Assembly (NCBI GenBank): GCA_017439085.1 | Contig: JAFRTU010000013.1 | Span: 1-64,000, forward strand | DNA length: 64,000 nt | Source: Clostridia bacterium | GTDB taxonomy: Bacteria > Bacillota > Clostridia > Christensenellales > Christensenellaceae | Direction: 5' to 3' | Shown: piece after piece, positions 43,191-52,275 of the stretch | How the letters are laid out: every line of letters starts with the position of its first letter | Numbering within the stretch: the stretch's first letter is position 1 | Notes under the pieces: generated by a model | What the model was told of the DNA's origin: nothing | The model's database searches: none | What the model saw: the letters and a program-made list of their open reading frames with translations, nothing else | Position numbers and translations under genes: made by a program

Positions 43191-44480
43191 ATGGAAAAGA
43201 TACCGCAGATACTTCTTGATAAGGCTGAAGAACTGGAACAGTACTATGCCAGAGTTTTCCCCGGGCTCGCACCTCTTGCCGGAAGATGTTTCCTGAACAC
43301 CGTGGAGACCACTGTAAAGAAGACGGAGAGAGGATATTTCGTCATTACGGGGGATATTCCCGCCATGTGGCTAAGGGACAGCTCCGCCCAGGTATCGCCA
43401 TACATCAGGTATGCCGTAGAAGATATGGAGCTGAGAGAGATGCTCGAGGGGATAATAGAAAAACAGGCAGAACTCGTGATACGGGATCCGTATGCCAATG
43501 CATTCATGGAATCGGATGAGGACGTTTCAATATGGGTGACAGACAGCACCGAGATGAGAAAAGGCGTGTGGGAGCGGAAATATGAGGTCGACTCCTTATG
43601 CGCTCCCGTCTATCTTGCCTGGAAGTACTGGAAAGAGACGGGAAGAGAAGACATATTCAATGACAAGTGGAAGGCTATGGCCCTTGAGATACTAAGAGTG
43701 TTCAGAATGGAACAGCATCATGAAAAGTCGGAGTACTCGTTTGAAAGGTTCGGCTTTCCCGAGACAGACACGCTTCCTTGCAAAGGCAGAGGAAACCCTG
43801 TGGGATATACGGGAATGGTCTGGTCAGGTTTCAGACCTTCCGATGACAGGTGTATATACGGATATCTCATACCTTCGAACATGATGGCGACCGTGGCTAT
43901 GAGCAGGCTGGAAGAGATACTGGAAAAAGTGTATCGTGACAGCAGGACGGCACGTGAAGCAAAAACTCTGGCGGATGAGATAGAAGAGGGGATCAGAAGA
44001 TTCGGTATAGTCGAAGACCCGGACTTCGGTAAGGTCTTTGCCTATGAGACGGACGGGCTCGGGAACTATGTCATGATGGATGATGCCAATTCTCCGAGCC
44101 TCCTTTCGGTGCCGTATATAGGTTACAGGAGCCCTGATGACGAACTCTATGTGAATACCAGGAAGCTTATACTCTCCGAAAAGAATCCGTTCTTCTATAC
44201 GGGGAAATATGCAAAAGGCATGGGAAGTCCGCATACCAAAAAGGGATACGTCTGGCATATAGGTCTCATAATGCAGGCCATGACGTCAAATGACAGGGAT
44301 GAGATACGGGAGATGCTCTCCATGATCGCAGCAACACATGCGGGAACGAACTACATGCATGAATCCTTTGATCCGGATGATCCTTCGAACTTTTCAAGGG
44401 AATGGTTTGCATGGGCAAATACGTTCTTTGCCGAGCTCCTTACCGAGCTGAAAGAAAGAAGAATCCTTGAGGAGCCCTGA
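43191..44480 (+). CDS. GH125 exo-alpha-1,6-mannosidase-like hydrolase
   Basis: The 429-residue protein fits the metal-independent alpha-mannosidase family GH125: TGDIPAMWLRDSSAQVSPY near residue 50, CAPVYLAWKYWKETG, FSDDRCIYGYLIPSNMM-like RPSDDRCIYGYLIPSNM, YDDANSPSLLSVPYIGY-like MDDANSPSLLSVPY, and YMHESFDPDDPSNFSREWF near the end. No signal peptide, so it probably trims imported oligosaccharides. It follows the AEC gene by ten bases. Confidence 0.9.
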   Translation: MEKIPQILLDKAEELEQYYARVFPGLAPLAGRCFLNTVETTVKKTERGYFVITGDIPAMWLRDSSAQVSPYIRYAVEDMELREMLEGIIEKQAELVIRDPYANAFMESDEDVSIWVTDSTEMRKGVWERKYEVDSLCAPVYLAWKYWKETGREDIFNDKWKAMALEILRVFRMEQHHEKSEYSFERFGFPETDTLPCKGRGNPVGYTGMVWSGFRPSDDRCIYGYLIPSNMMATVAMSRLEEILEKVYRDSRTAREAKTLADEIEEGIRRFGIVEDPDFGKVFAYETDGLGNYVMMDDANSPSLLSVPYIGYRSPDDELYVNTRKLILSEKNPFFYTGKYAKGMGSPHTKKGYVWHIGLIMQAMTSNDRDEIREMLSMIAATHAGTNYMHESFDPDDPSNFSREWFAWANTFFAELLTELKERRILEEP

Positions 44481-44498
44481 AGAGAAGGAATGAAAGAG

Positions 44499-44765
44499 AT
44501 GGTAAGATACAGATACGTGATGACGGGTGACGTGCAGGGAGTAGGTCTGAGATATAGGGCGTCCCATGCCGCCTATGCACTGAGGCTCACGGGATGGGTC
44601 AGGAATGAGTTCGATGACAGCGTGACTGTTGAGATACAGGGGAGCGAGGAGGAGATAGGAAAGTTCCTGGAGTTTATCGGAAACGGCAGTTATGTAAGGA
44701 TCAAGGACATACGGAAGGAAAAGATACCGCCGGTTCCGGAGGAATCGGGTTTTCATGTGCGATAA
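44499..44765 (+). CDS. Acylphosphatase
   Basis: A small 88-residue enzyme that hydrolyses acyl phosphates. GDVQGVGLRYRASHAAY carries the active-site loop and Arg; LTGWVRNEFDDSVTVEIQG carries the Asn. ATG 44,499 is placed 9 bases from GAAGGA, whereas an ATG three codons earlier touches it. It lies 18 bases after the GH125 gene. Confidence 0.93.
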   Translation: MVRYRYVMTGDVQGVGLRYRASHAAYALRLTGWVRNEFDDSVTVEIQGSEEEIGKFLEFIGNGSYVRIKDIRKEKIPPVPEESGFHVR

Positions 44766-44774
44766 ACTGACGTG

Positions 44775-44803
44775 TTGTATGGCCCTTAATAGACCCATAC
44801 AAT
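44775..44803 (+). promoter_or_regulatory. Promoter of trxB with embedded palindrome
   Basis: TTGTAT at 44,775-44,780, 17 bases, TACAAT at 44,798-44,803. TTGTATGG (44,775-44,782) and CCATACAA (44,795-44,802) are perfect inverted repeats that cover the -35 and the -10, a strong sign of a repressor or redox-regulator site. Confidence 0.65.
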
Positions 44804-44845
44804 ATATTGTGTTACAATAGTTATACTATACGCGAGGTTATTCAT

Positions 44846-45760
44846 ATGTTTGATGTACTGATATTAGGCGGAGGCCCGGCCGGGCTCACCGCTGCCATAT
44901 ATGCTCAGAGAGCAGGTCTTGATTCTGCAGTATTGGAGAAGAATGCTGCGGGCGGACAGATAACGACGACCCATCTGCTCGAGAACTATCCCGGGTTTCC
45001 CGAAGGCATCTCCGGGTATGATTTTTCCATGGATCTTCTGAAACAGGCAGAGAGGTTTGGAGTATCTTTCATACAGGAGGAGGCCGTGAAAGTCTCTCTT
45101 GAAGGAGAAGTAAAATCCGTAGTGACCGACAGGAACACCTATGAAGCAAGAACGGTCATCATAGCCTGCGGGGTGAGCCCAAGAGAACTCGGAATAAAGG
45201 GAGAAGAAGAATTCAGAGGGATGGGAGTATCCTATTGTGCGACATGCGACGGGGCTTTCTTCAGAGGCTTACCGGTAGCTGTGGTCGGCGGAGGGGATAC
45301 TGCTCTTGAGGATGCTCTGTACCTTTCGGATATGGCTTCGGAAGTATATCTGATCCACAGGAGAAACGAATTCAGAGCACAGAGCTATCTTGTGGAGAAG
45401 GCAAGGGAGAAGGAGAACATCCATTTTGTCCTTAACTGTGTTCCTGTTGAGATCGCAGGAGGCTTCGATCTGGAGAAGATCGCGGTGGAGGATAAGGAAA
45501 CACACGAGATCAGAGCGCTTGACGTTGCAGGGGTTTTCATAGCGGCAGGACAGATACCTCACACCGAGATCTTCAAAGACTCCGTTGAGACCGATAAGGC
45601 AGGTTATATCATTGCCGGAGAGTCTACTGAGACGAATATCCCAGGAGTCTATGCTGCGGGAGACGTGAGAGTAAAGACGCTTCGGCAGGTAGTGACTGCA
45701 GTCGCAGACGGTGCCGTTGCAGGAACCAACGCATACAACTACATAAAAGGAATCAGATAA
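44846..45760 (+). CDS. trxB: Thioredoxin-disulfide reductase
   Basis: FAD enzyme that passes electrons from NADPH to thioredoxin. The 304 residues show ILGGGPAGLTAAIYA for FAD, the redox pair in SYCATCDGAFF near residue 135, VVGGGDTALEDAL for NADPH, and GVYAAGDVRVKTLRQVVTA at the C-terminus. ATG 44,846 has GCGAGG upstream; an upstream ATG at 44,807 lies in the promoter region. It is three bases from glmM, so it shares that transcript. Confidence 0.95.
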   Translation: MFDVLILGGGPAGLTAAIYAQRAGLDSAVLEKNAAGGQITTTHLLENYPGFPEGISGYDFSMDLLKQAERFGVSFIQEEAVKVSLEGEVKSVVTDRNTYEARTVIIACGVSPRELGIKGEEEFRGMGVSYCATCDGAFFRGLPVAVVGGGDTALEDALYLSDMASEVYLIHRRNEFRAQSYLVEKAREKENIHFVLNCVPVEIAGGFDLEKIAVEDKETHEIRALDVAGVFIAAGQIPHTEIFKDSVETDKAGYIIAGESTETNIPGVYAAGDVRVKTLRQVVTAVADGAVAGTNAYNYIKGIR

Positions 45761-45763
45761 GTA

Positions 45764-47107
45764 ATGGGAAGATTATTTGGTACTGACGGGATAAGAGGGA
45801 TAGCGAACAAGGATCTGACATGTGAGATAGCTTTCAAGCTTGGCCAGGTCTGTGCGCTTGAATTCAATAAGTCCAGACACAGGGCCGAGATACTTATCGG
45901 TAAGGATACAAGAGTGTCGGGAGACATGCTGGAGAGCGCCATAGCTGCAGGTATAGCATCTGCAGGAGGTATTGCAAAGATCATAGGTATCATACCCACT
46001 CCCGGAGTCGCATATCTGACAAGGCTCTACGGAGCAGATGCCGGCATAGTGATAAGCGCATCCCACAATTCAGTCGAATATAACGGACTCAAGGTCTTCA
46101 ATTCGGAGGGCTACAAGCTTGCAGATGAGCTTGAGGACGAGATAGAGAAGATGATCCTTTCCGGAGAAAGACAGGAGCTCCCTGTAGGTCCGGATGTTGG
46201 CAGGAGCGAGTTCGAAGAGGACGCTAAAAGGGATTATATAGATTTCCTCGTATCCACTGTAGACTACAGGCTCGATGGCATGAAGATAGTTCTCGACGCT
46301 GCTAACGGCGCTGCTTCTGCAATTGCTCCTGCAGTCTTTTCGAGACTCGGAGCAGATGTGGTCTGCACCGGGTGTGAGCCTGATGGGAACAACATTAACC
46401 TGAACTGCGGTTCGACACATCCTGAAGATCTACAGAAGAAGGTCATAAGCGAACATGCTGACATTGGCCTTGCCTTTGACGGTGACGCTGACAGGCTCAT
46501 AGCAGTGGATGATAAGGGAAGGCTCGTGGACGGAGACCGAGTCATGGGGATCTGTTCCAGATTCATGAAGGAACACGGACTCCTGAAACAGGATACGCTC
46601 GTGGTGACAGTCATGAGTAACCTGGGCCTCAAGCTTTTCCTGAAAGAGAACGGCATAAGGTATGCCGAGACTGCAGTGGGAGACAGGTATGTCCTGGAAG
46701 AGATGAGAAAGTCCGGTTACAATCTCGGTGGAGAACAGTCCGGACATGTCATAGCTCTTGACAGGAATACCACCGGAGACGGAGTCATGACGGCACTTCT
46801 GCTCCTAAATGTCGTAAAGAAAGAGGGGAAGGCCTTAAGCGAACTGGCAGATATGATCCCGATACTCCCCCAGATACTGGTGAATGTCAGACTTCCGAAA
46901 GAAGTGGAATACGATCTTAAGGGGGACAGAGAGCTGTGGGACAGAGTCGAGGCCATTGAGAAGGAAATGGAAGGAAGGGGCAGAGTCCTCATAAGAAAAT
47001 CAGGTACCGAGCCTCTTATAAGGATAATGATAGAAGGAGAAGACCAGGAAGATATAGATGCCAAAGCTCATGAATTGGCAGACATAATCTCAGTAAAGAC
47101 GAAGTAA
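45764..47107 (+). CDS. glmM: Phosphoglucosamine mutase
   Basis: Interconverts glucosamine 6- and 1-phosphate for UDP-GlcNAc. The 447 residues start MGRLFGTDGIRGIANKDL, with the phosphoserine loop ISASHNSVEYNG near residue 100, metal loop DGDADR near 240 and phosphate-binding RKSGTEPLIRIM near the end. It forms a unit with glmS 40 bases downstream. Confidence 0.97.
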   Translation: MGRLFGTDGIRGIANKDLTCEIAFKLGQVCALEFNKSRHRAEILIGKDTRVSGDMLESAIAAGIASAGGIAKIIGIIPTPGVAYLTRLYGADAGIVISASHNSVEYNGLKVFNSEGYKLADELEDEIEKMILSGERQELPVGPDVGRSEFEEDAKRDYIDFLVSTVDYRLDGMKIVLDAANGAASAIAPAVFSRLGADVVCTGCEPDGNNINLNCGSTHPEDLQKKVISEHADIGLAFDGDADRLIAVDDKGRLVDGDRVMGICSRFMKEHGLLKQDTLVVTVMSNLGLKLFLKENGIRYAETAVGDRYVLEEMRKSGYNLGGEQSGHVIALDRNTTGDGVMTALLLLNVVKKEGKALSELADMIPILPQILVNVRLPKEVEYDLKGDRELWDRVEAIEKEMEGRGRVLIRKSGTEPLIRIMIEGEDQEDIDAKAHELADIISVKTK

Positions 47108-47147
47108 ATCATTTCCCATAGCGGGGAGAAAGGATTTAATACGGAAC

Positions 47148-48980
47148 ATGTGTGGAATAGTCGGATATGTCGGAAAAAGGGATCTTATTCCCGTCCTCGT
47201 GGGAGGACTCAGGAAACTCGAATACAGAGGATATGACAGTGCAGGAGTGGCCTTTCTCAAGGATGACCGCCTGAACGTAGTGAAGTGCAAGGGTAGGCTC
47301 ACCAATCTTGAGGAGAAGCTCGGCGGGGTATCGGTAGAAGGCTCCATAGGCATAGGACATACAAGATGGGCGACTCATGGAGAACCATCCGATATAAATG
47401 CACATCCCCAGACGAATGCCGTCGGAGATCTTGCAGTCGTACATAACGGAATAATCGAGAACTTCAGACAACTCAAGAGCTGGCTCCAGGCTAAGGGCAT
47501 CAGATTCGTGTCTGAGACAGATACTGAAGTCATAGCACATCTCGTTAACTACTATTATGAGGGAGACCTTAGAAGCGCAGTGCTGAAGGCGGTAAAGATG
47601 CTTGAAGGATCATATGCCATCGGAGTCATATGCCTTAACGAACCGGACAGGATAATCGGAGCAAAAAAGGACAGCCCGCTCATAATCGGACTGGGAAAAG
47701 GAGAGAACATCCTCGCTTCCGACTTTCCCGCACTTCTCGAATATACAAAGGAAGTTTACATTCTTGAAGACAATGAAGTCGCAGAGATCACGGAGAACAG
47801 CATAGAAGTTTTCGACACACTCGGAAACAGAGTGGAGAAGGAAGTCTTCAAAGTCGACTGGAATCTGGACCAGGCTGAAAAGGGCGGCTGGGAGCACTTC
47901 ATGATAAAGGAGATACATGAGCAGCCCGTTGCTATGCATGACACACTCATGGCAAGGCTCCATGATGACAGGATAGATCTATCGGAGATCAATCTCAACG
48001 AAGAGATAATCAGGTCCATTACTGGAATAAAGATAGTTGCCTGCGGAAGTGCTTATCATGCCGGAGTACTGGGAAAATATGTCATAGAGAACATAGGAAG
48101 GATACCGGTAGACGTGGACATAGCGTCTGAATTCCGCTACAGGATGCCATCTCCGATACTTTCCGAGAACGAACTGTTCATCGTCATAAGCCAATCTGGA
48201 GAAACTGCCGACACCATAGCCGCGCTCAGAGAGGCGCATAAGAAAGGTGCGAAGGTGATCGCGATCACGAACGTCAAGGGCAGCACGGTATCCAGGGAAG
48301 CTGATTTCACCATGCACACCCAGGCAGGTATAGAGGTTGCAGTCGCAACGTCCAAAGGGTACCTTACACAGGTTCTCTGTCTCTATATGATAGCCGCAGA
48401 GATAGGAAGGATCAGAAAGACCATAACCGAGGAGGAGTATTCCGCCTTTATCGATAACCTCAAGAGGATCCCTGACTGCCTGAGGGAGATACTGAAGGAA
48501 AAGGGGCAGATTCAGCAGCTCGCTGCCAGCCGTTTCAGCGATGTCCATGAATTCTTCATTGGAAGGGGAATGGATTATGCACTCATGATGGAAGGTTCTC
48601 TTAAGCTTAAGGAGCTTTCATATATCCACTCTGAAACATATGCTGCAGGAGAACTGAAGCACGGGCCCATAGCTCTCATAGAGGACAACACACTTGTCAT
48701 GGTGCTTGCGACCCAGGAAGCTTTGATAGACAAGGTCGTGAGCAATATCAGAGAAGTCAAGGCAAGGGGAGCATTCGTGGTCGCAATGACCATGAACAGA
48801 TATGCAGAGAAATTCGAACATGACTCGGATCTCATAATCCGCCTGCCTGATATAGATGATATGTTTGCACCGATACTTGCAGCTGTCCCGTATCAGTTGT
48901 ACGGATACTACACCGCAGTAAACAAGGGCTGCGATGTGGACAAACCGAGGAACCTCGCAAAGTCTGTCACGGTGGAATAA
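47148..48980 (+). CDS. glmS: Glucosamine-fructose-6-phosphate aminotransferase
   Basis: Makes glucosamine 6-phosphate from fructose 6-phosphate and glutamine. The 610-residue enzyme has the Cys1 glutaminase domain (MCGIVGYVGKRD, LEYRGYDSAGVA, HTRWATHGEPS) and two SIS domains (CGSAYHAGVLGKY, SQSGETADTIAAL, ATSKGYLTQ), ending DVDKPRNLAKSVTVE as usual. The 40-base gap from glmM has no room for a glmS ribozyme. Confidence 0.98.
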   Translation: MCGIVGYVGKRDLIPVLVGGLRKLEYRGYDSAGVAFLKDDRLNVVKCKGRLTNLEEKLGGVSVEGSIGIGHTRWATHGEPSDINAHPQTNAVGDLAVVHNGIIENFRQLKSWLQAKGIRFVSETDTEVIAHLVNYYYEGDLRSAVLKAVKMLEGSYAIGVICLNEPDRIIGAKKDSPLIIGLGKGENILASDFPALLEYTKEVYILEDNEVAEITENSIEVFDTLGNRVEKEVFKVDWNLDQAEKGGWEHFMIKEIHEQPVAMHDTLMARLHDDRIDLSEINLNEEIIRSITGIKIVACGSAYHAGVLGKYVIENIGRIPVDVDIASEFRYRMPSPILSENELFIVISQSGETADTIAALREAHKKGAKVIAITNVKGSTVSREADFTMHTQAGIEVAVATSKGYLTQVLCLYMIAAEIGRIRKTITEEEYSAFIDNLKRIPDCLREILKEKGQIQQLAASRFSDVHEFFIGRGMDYALMMEGSLKLKELSYIHSETYAAGELKHGPIALIEDNTLVMVLATQEALIDKVVSNIREVKARGAFVVAMTMNRYAEKFEHDSDLIIRLPDIDDMFAPILAAVPYQLYGYYTAVNKGCDVDKPRNLAKSVTVE

Positions 48981-48987
48981 ACCGAAA

Positions 48988-49019
48988 AATATCCCGGACC
49001 ATAACGTCCGGGATATTTA
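48988..49019. terminator. Bidirectional terminator
   Basis: AAATATCCCGGAC pairs with GTCCGGGATATTT around CATAAC (13-bp stem). It separates glmS (+) from the MFS gene (-). Confidence 0.85.
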
Positions 49020-49035
49020 ATATGATCATCATGGA

Positions 49036-50271
49036 TCAGACCGCAAGCTCGGTCTTTTTCTTTTTGGTGGAGATCATAAGACCTATCGATGATATAACTG
49101 CACATCCTATGAGAACGAGCCATGAGAGCCTGTACGATCCCGTCGAATCGAATATGGACCCCATGAAAGGATTAGACAGAGCAGCACCGAGAGTCGTTGC
49201 CATGGTGAACTTGCTCAGGATAGTGGAGAAATTCAGATTTCCGAAGACTATTGAGACATACATATTTACCGCTATGCTGTAGCTTGCGCATATAACCCCG
49301 AGAAGGAAAACGTGTATCCAGGCAATGGCGGGGATATGTATGAAAAGCGCAAGTACCATTGCAGCTATACAGCTGATGCTGAGGATGATCCCGCCTTTCT
49401 TCAGGCCTACCTTGTCAAGAAGGTTTCCTATGAAGACTTTATTGAATGCCACGGATATCTGGAAGAAGGAATGCAGTGTAGTCACGAGAACGGTGGGATA
49501 ACCGCAGTCTGACAGATATGCATTGAGGTGTGACGAAGGTCCTCCGCACGTCATTGAAAAGAAGAAGAAAGATATCAGCAATATGAAGTATACCGGCATC
49601 TTTCTGGCGTCAGAGAGCAGCACACCTCTGTAACTCACTTCCTGACCGGCGGTGTCTTCCTTCCTGTTTTCGGTATATGGCATGAGCCCCATGTCTTCAG
49701 GCTTTTCCTTTACCAGAAACAGGACAATTGGTACCAGAGTGATCACTCCGATTATTCCCGGAATAATGTAACAGAGCCTCCATCCGATCTTATCCATCAG
49801 GTTACCGATAACGGAGATGGTGATGGCACCTCCTATGTTGCTTCCGCAGTAGGAGATACCGATCGCAAGGCCTTTCTTGTCCTTGAACCAGTAATTCATG
49901 AGAGTTCCTATGAGAAAGAAAGATATACCATTGCTGAGAAGACCGTAGAGGATCCCGATTATATAAAAATGAATGAGACTGGTGGCAAACCCGAAACAGA
50001 CCGTGAGCAGGGAGAGCCCTATACCGCAGACCAGCATTATCTTCTTGATGCCGAACTTCGGGATGGCTCTTGCGAAGACCGGAGTCATCAGCACGCTCAC
50101 GAATGTGAGTATAGTACGGTGCAGTGTAAAGCTTCCTCTCTGGAATCCCAGATCCTGACAGACCGGCTTTATGTACAGGCCGGCAGTGTTGGACAGCATT
50201 CCCATCCCGAATCCGAGATACAGGGCGGATGCCAGTACTATCACCCAGCCATAGTGGATTTTTTTCTTCAT
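49036..50271 (-). CDS. MFS transporter, oxalate/formate-antiporter-like
   Basis: The 411-residue protein has 12 predicted helices. KKIHYGWVIVLASALYLGFGMG at the start and KDKKGLAIGISYCGSNIG resemble the OFA and monocarboxylate branch. The start at 50,271 has GAGGTC upstream; the frame opens 15 codons further but into the tRNA terminator. The substrate is unknown. It lies just downstream of tRNA-Ser on the same strand. Confidence 0.85.
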   Translation of the reverse strand: MKKKIHYGWVIVLASALYLGFGMGMLSNTAGLYIKPVCQDLGFQRGSFTLHRTILTFVSVLMTPVFARAIPKFGIKKIMLVCGIGLSLLTVCFGFATSLIHFYIIGILYGLLSNGISFFLIGTLMNYWFKDKKGLAIGISYCGSNIGGAITISVIGNLMDKIGWRLCYIIPGIIGVITLVPIVLFLVKEKPEDMGLMPYTENRKEDTAGQEVSYRGVLLSDARKMPVYFILLISFFFFSMTCGGPSSHLNAYLSDCGYPTVLVTTLHSFFQISVAFNKVFIGNLLDKVGLKKGGIILSISCIAAMVLALFIHIPAIAWIHVFLLGVICASYSIAVNMYVSIVFGNLNFSTILSKFTMATTLGAALSNPFMGSIFDSTGSYRLSWLVLIGCAVISSIGLMISTKKKKTELAV

Positions 50272-50283
50272 GACAGACCTCGC

Positions 50284-50320
50284 AAAAAAAAGGGAACAAT
50301 ACAGTAAACGTATCATTCCC
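50284..50320 (-). terminator. Terminator of tRNA-Ser
   Basis: On the minus strand GGGAATGATAC pairs with GTATTGTTCCC (11 bp, two G-T pairs) and is followed by T8. Its T run ends 12 bases before the MFS start codon. Confidence 0.85.
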
Positions 50321-50321
50321 G

Positions 50322-50412
50322 TGGCGGAGAGTTGGGGATTTGAACCCCAGTTACGCTATTAACGTAAACACGATTTCCAATCGTGCGCCTTCAGCCGCTC
50401 AGCCAACTCTCC
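50322..50412 (-). tRNA. tRNA-Ser (anticodon GGA)
   Basis: A class II tRNA of 91 bases including encoded CCA. Acceptor GGAGAGT pairs with ACTCTCC, discriminator G; anticodon stem CACGA/TCGTG with loop TTGGAAA giving anticodon GGA; a long variable arm (TTTACGTTAATAGCGTAA) follows and the T arm is GGGGTTCAAATCCCC. Reads UCC and UCU codons. Confidence 0.97.
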
Positions 50413-50437
50413 ATAAACAATCTCGCACTGTTTAAAT

Positions 50438-50466
50438 ATTATAATAGCAGGATACAGCAGTGTCAA
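50438..50466 (-). promoter_or_regulatory. Consensus promoter of tRNA-Ser
   Basis: On the minus strand TTGACA (50,466-50,461), 17 bases, TATAAT (50,443-50,438): a perfect sigma-70-type promoter about 26 bases before the tRNA. Confidence 0.9.
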
Positions 50467-50577
50467 GGTTGGGAAAACGACTAAAAAAGGTCTCTTTTCA
50501 GCTGTTTCCTGTAACGCACTGACACATGTTTTCGCTCCTTAGTTCATAATTTTTTTACAGGCCCCGTGATGGTGCTT

Positions 50578-50586
50578 TGGTATAAT
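50578..50586 (+). promoter_or_regulatory. Extended -10 promoter of the ABC operon
   Basis: TGG followed by TATAAT at 50,581-50,586 (TGN extended -10). No good -35 is at the normal distance. It lies 42 bases before the ATPase gene. Confidence 0.55.
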
Positions 50587-50627
50587 CAAAAATAGATAAT
50601 CATGCAAAGGTCGGGCCCTGAAGAGTC

Positions 50628-51557
50628 ATGCTGAACGTAAAAGATCTAAGGAAATACTACGGAAAAACTACCGCATTAAGCGGTATTTCTTTTCATATTT
50701 CCAAAAACGAGACCACAGCGTTCTTCGGACCGGACGGTTCCGGAAAGACCACACTTCTGGACATACTTTCAGGATATCTCCTCAGGTACAGGGGTCTTGT
50801 GGAGTATACGGGTTTCAGAGATCAGGAGCCCGGGACCTACAGCAAGAAGGCTTCTTACATCCCTGCGAAGACCGTGCTTTACCAGGAGATGAAGGCATCA
50901 GACTATCTGGAGTACATATACGGGATCAACAGAGGCAAGAGGAACCTGAACTCTGAGATCAGGAAGATGTCTGAACTTGAAGAGACGGGGATAACTTCTT
51001 TCCTGGGGAGGGAGATCTCGGATCTGAACCTTCTCGAGAAGAAGGAGATGATGATAGCTGCGGAGCTGCTGGCAAGGCCCTCGGTACTTCTGATAGATGA
51101 TCCTTTTGAAGGACTCAGGAGTGATGAGATAGACAGGATGTCCCTGTTTCTGAGATCCATACAGGATAAGACAACTCTCATAATGGCTTCGGACAGACTG
51201 ATGGGATTCTCGGATCTGTGCAGGCAGACCATAGTACTCAACAAGGGGAAGATCGTTTCATCAAAGGACGAGAACCTCTTCATGCACAGGAAACATACCA
51301 ATTCCATACGCCTCAAGGTTTTCAGTTCACCCGAGGATATCCGCTCTGCCTTTCAATTCGTGCCGGGCATAGGAGAGATAGACTTTCAGATGAGTTCCGA
51401 GAGGAACCTTCTTGAAGTCGTTCTTTATGTGGATACTGAGGATGACATCAGACGTGAGATATGGAACGCGGCAGTCAATTTCAACATTCCGATATATGAG
51501 ATGAGGACCATGCAGGTATCCCCTGAGGAACTGTATCTCCAGATGACCGGAAACTGA
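50628..51557 (+). CDS. ABC transporter ATPase with degenerate signature (GldA-like)
   Basis: The 309-residue protein has Walker A GPDGSGKTT near residue 35 and the Walker B strand VLLIDDPFEGL near 160. The usual LSGGQ is replaced by ISDLNLLEKKEM, and the catalytic Glu after Walker B is Asp (IDDP). A C-terminal extension of about 90 residues follows, as in GldA/CcmA-type ATPases. These changes suggest weak or no normal ATP turnover. It is the first gene of a three-gene unit with a permease and a GldG-like protein. Confidence 0.82.
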   Translation: MLNVKDLRKYYGKTTALSGISFHISKNETTAFFGPDGSGKTTLLDILSGYLLRYRGLVEYTGFRDQEPGTYSKKASYIPAKTVLYQEMKASDYLEYIYGINRGKRNLNSEIRKMSELEETGITSFLGREISDLNLLEKKEMMIAAELLARPSVLLIDDPFEGLRSDEIDRMSLFLRSIQDKTTLIMASDRLMGFSDLCRQTIVLNKGKIVSSKDENLFMHRKHTNSIRLKVFSSPEDIRSAFQFVPGIGEIDFQMSSERNLLEVVLYVDTEDDIRREIWNAAVNFNIPIYEMRTMQVSPEELYLQMTGN

Positions 51558-51567
51558 GGAGGGCAGG

Positions 51568-52275
51568 ATGAAAGCACTTGTAAAACGCAATCTCAAAGCC
51601 TATGCCTCAGTGATGCTGCTCTACATATTTGCTGCGTTCCTGGTATTCTATATCGGGATAAATATCTGGGAAAACTACTTTACCGAATCCAGCGACCACA
51701 TGATGAAGATCTATTCCGATATGGCGAATATCCTGGTCTTATTCATACCGTTGCTCACCATGGGGAGCTTTACTCTAGAAAAGGCGGGAGGGACAGACAG
51801 AATACTGTTTACATCCTCTCTAAATATGCCGCTCATAGTATTGGGAAAGTATCTTGCAGCCTTTACGGCTTTTTCAGCGGTGATGCTGGCTGCTCTTATA
51901 ATCCCTTCGGTAATACTCATGATGTCAGGCGTCTATTTTGCAGAAGTCCTGTCCATGATCATCGGAGAACTGCTTATAGGGTCGGCTGTTATAGCCTTTG
52001 GTCTCTTCATATCATCCCTGTCTTCACATGAATACAGGGCATTCGTAGTGACCGTGGCAGGTCTTTTCGGTTGGTGGGTGATAGATACGCTGATGCACAA
52101 TGTTTCCAGTCAGGCATTCAAATGGGTCCTCAACGGGGTCTCCATCTTTGATAAATACCAGCTTTTCTCAAACGGATTCATATCACTTTCCGCGGTATTC
52201 TTCCTTCTGAGCGTTACTGCTCTGTTTTTATTGTTTGCAGTCCAGTCACTGCTGATATGGAGGAGGAAAAGATGA
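51568..52275 (+). CDS. ABC transporter permease (GldF/ABC-2 type)
   Basis: The 235-residue protein has about six membrane segments and TLEKAGGTDRILFTSSLNM, a cytoplasmic coupling-type segment seen in ABC-2 permeases. It starts ten bases after the ATPase. Its stop overlaps the next gene's start (ATGA). Substrate unknown. Confidence 0.8.
   Translation: MKALVKRNLKAYASVMLLYIFAAFLVFYIGINIWENYFTESSDHMMKIYSDMANILVLFIPLLTMGSFTLEKAGGTDRILFTSSLNMPLIVLGKYLAAFTAFSAVMLAALIIPSVILMMSGVYFAEVLSMIIGELLIGSAVIAFGLFISSLSSHEYRAFVVTVAGLFGWWVIDTLMHNVSSQAFKWVLNGVSIFDKYQLFSNGFISLSAVFFLLSVTALFLLFAVQSLLIWRRKR

Noticed and set aside
47108..47147. A glmS ribozyme before glmS
   Set aside because: Only 40 bases separate glmM and glmS, far too short for the ribozyme, and no core is visible.
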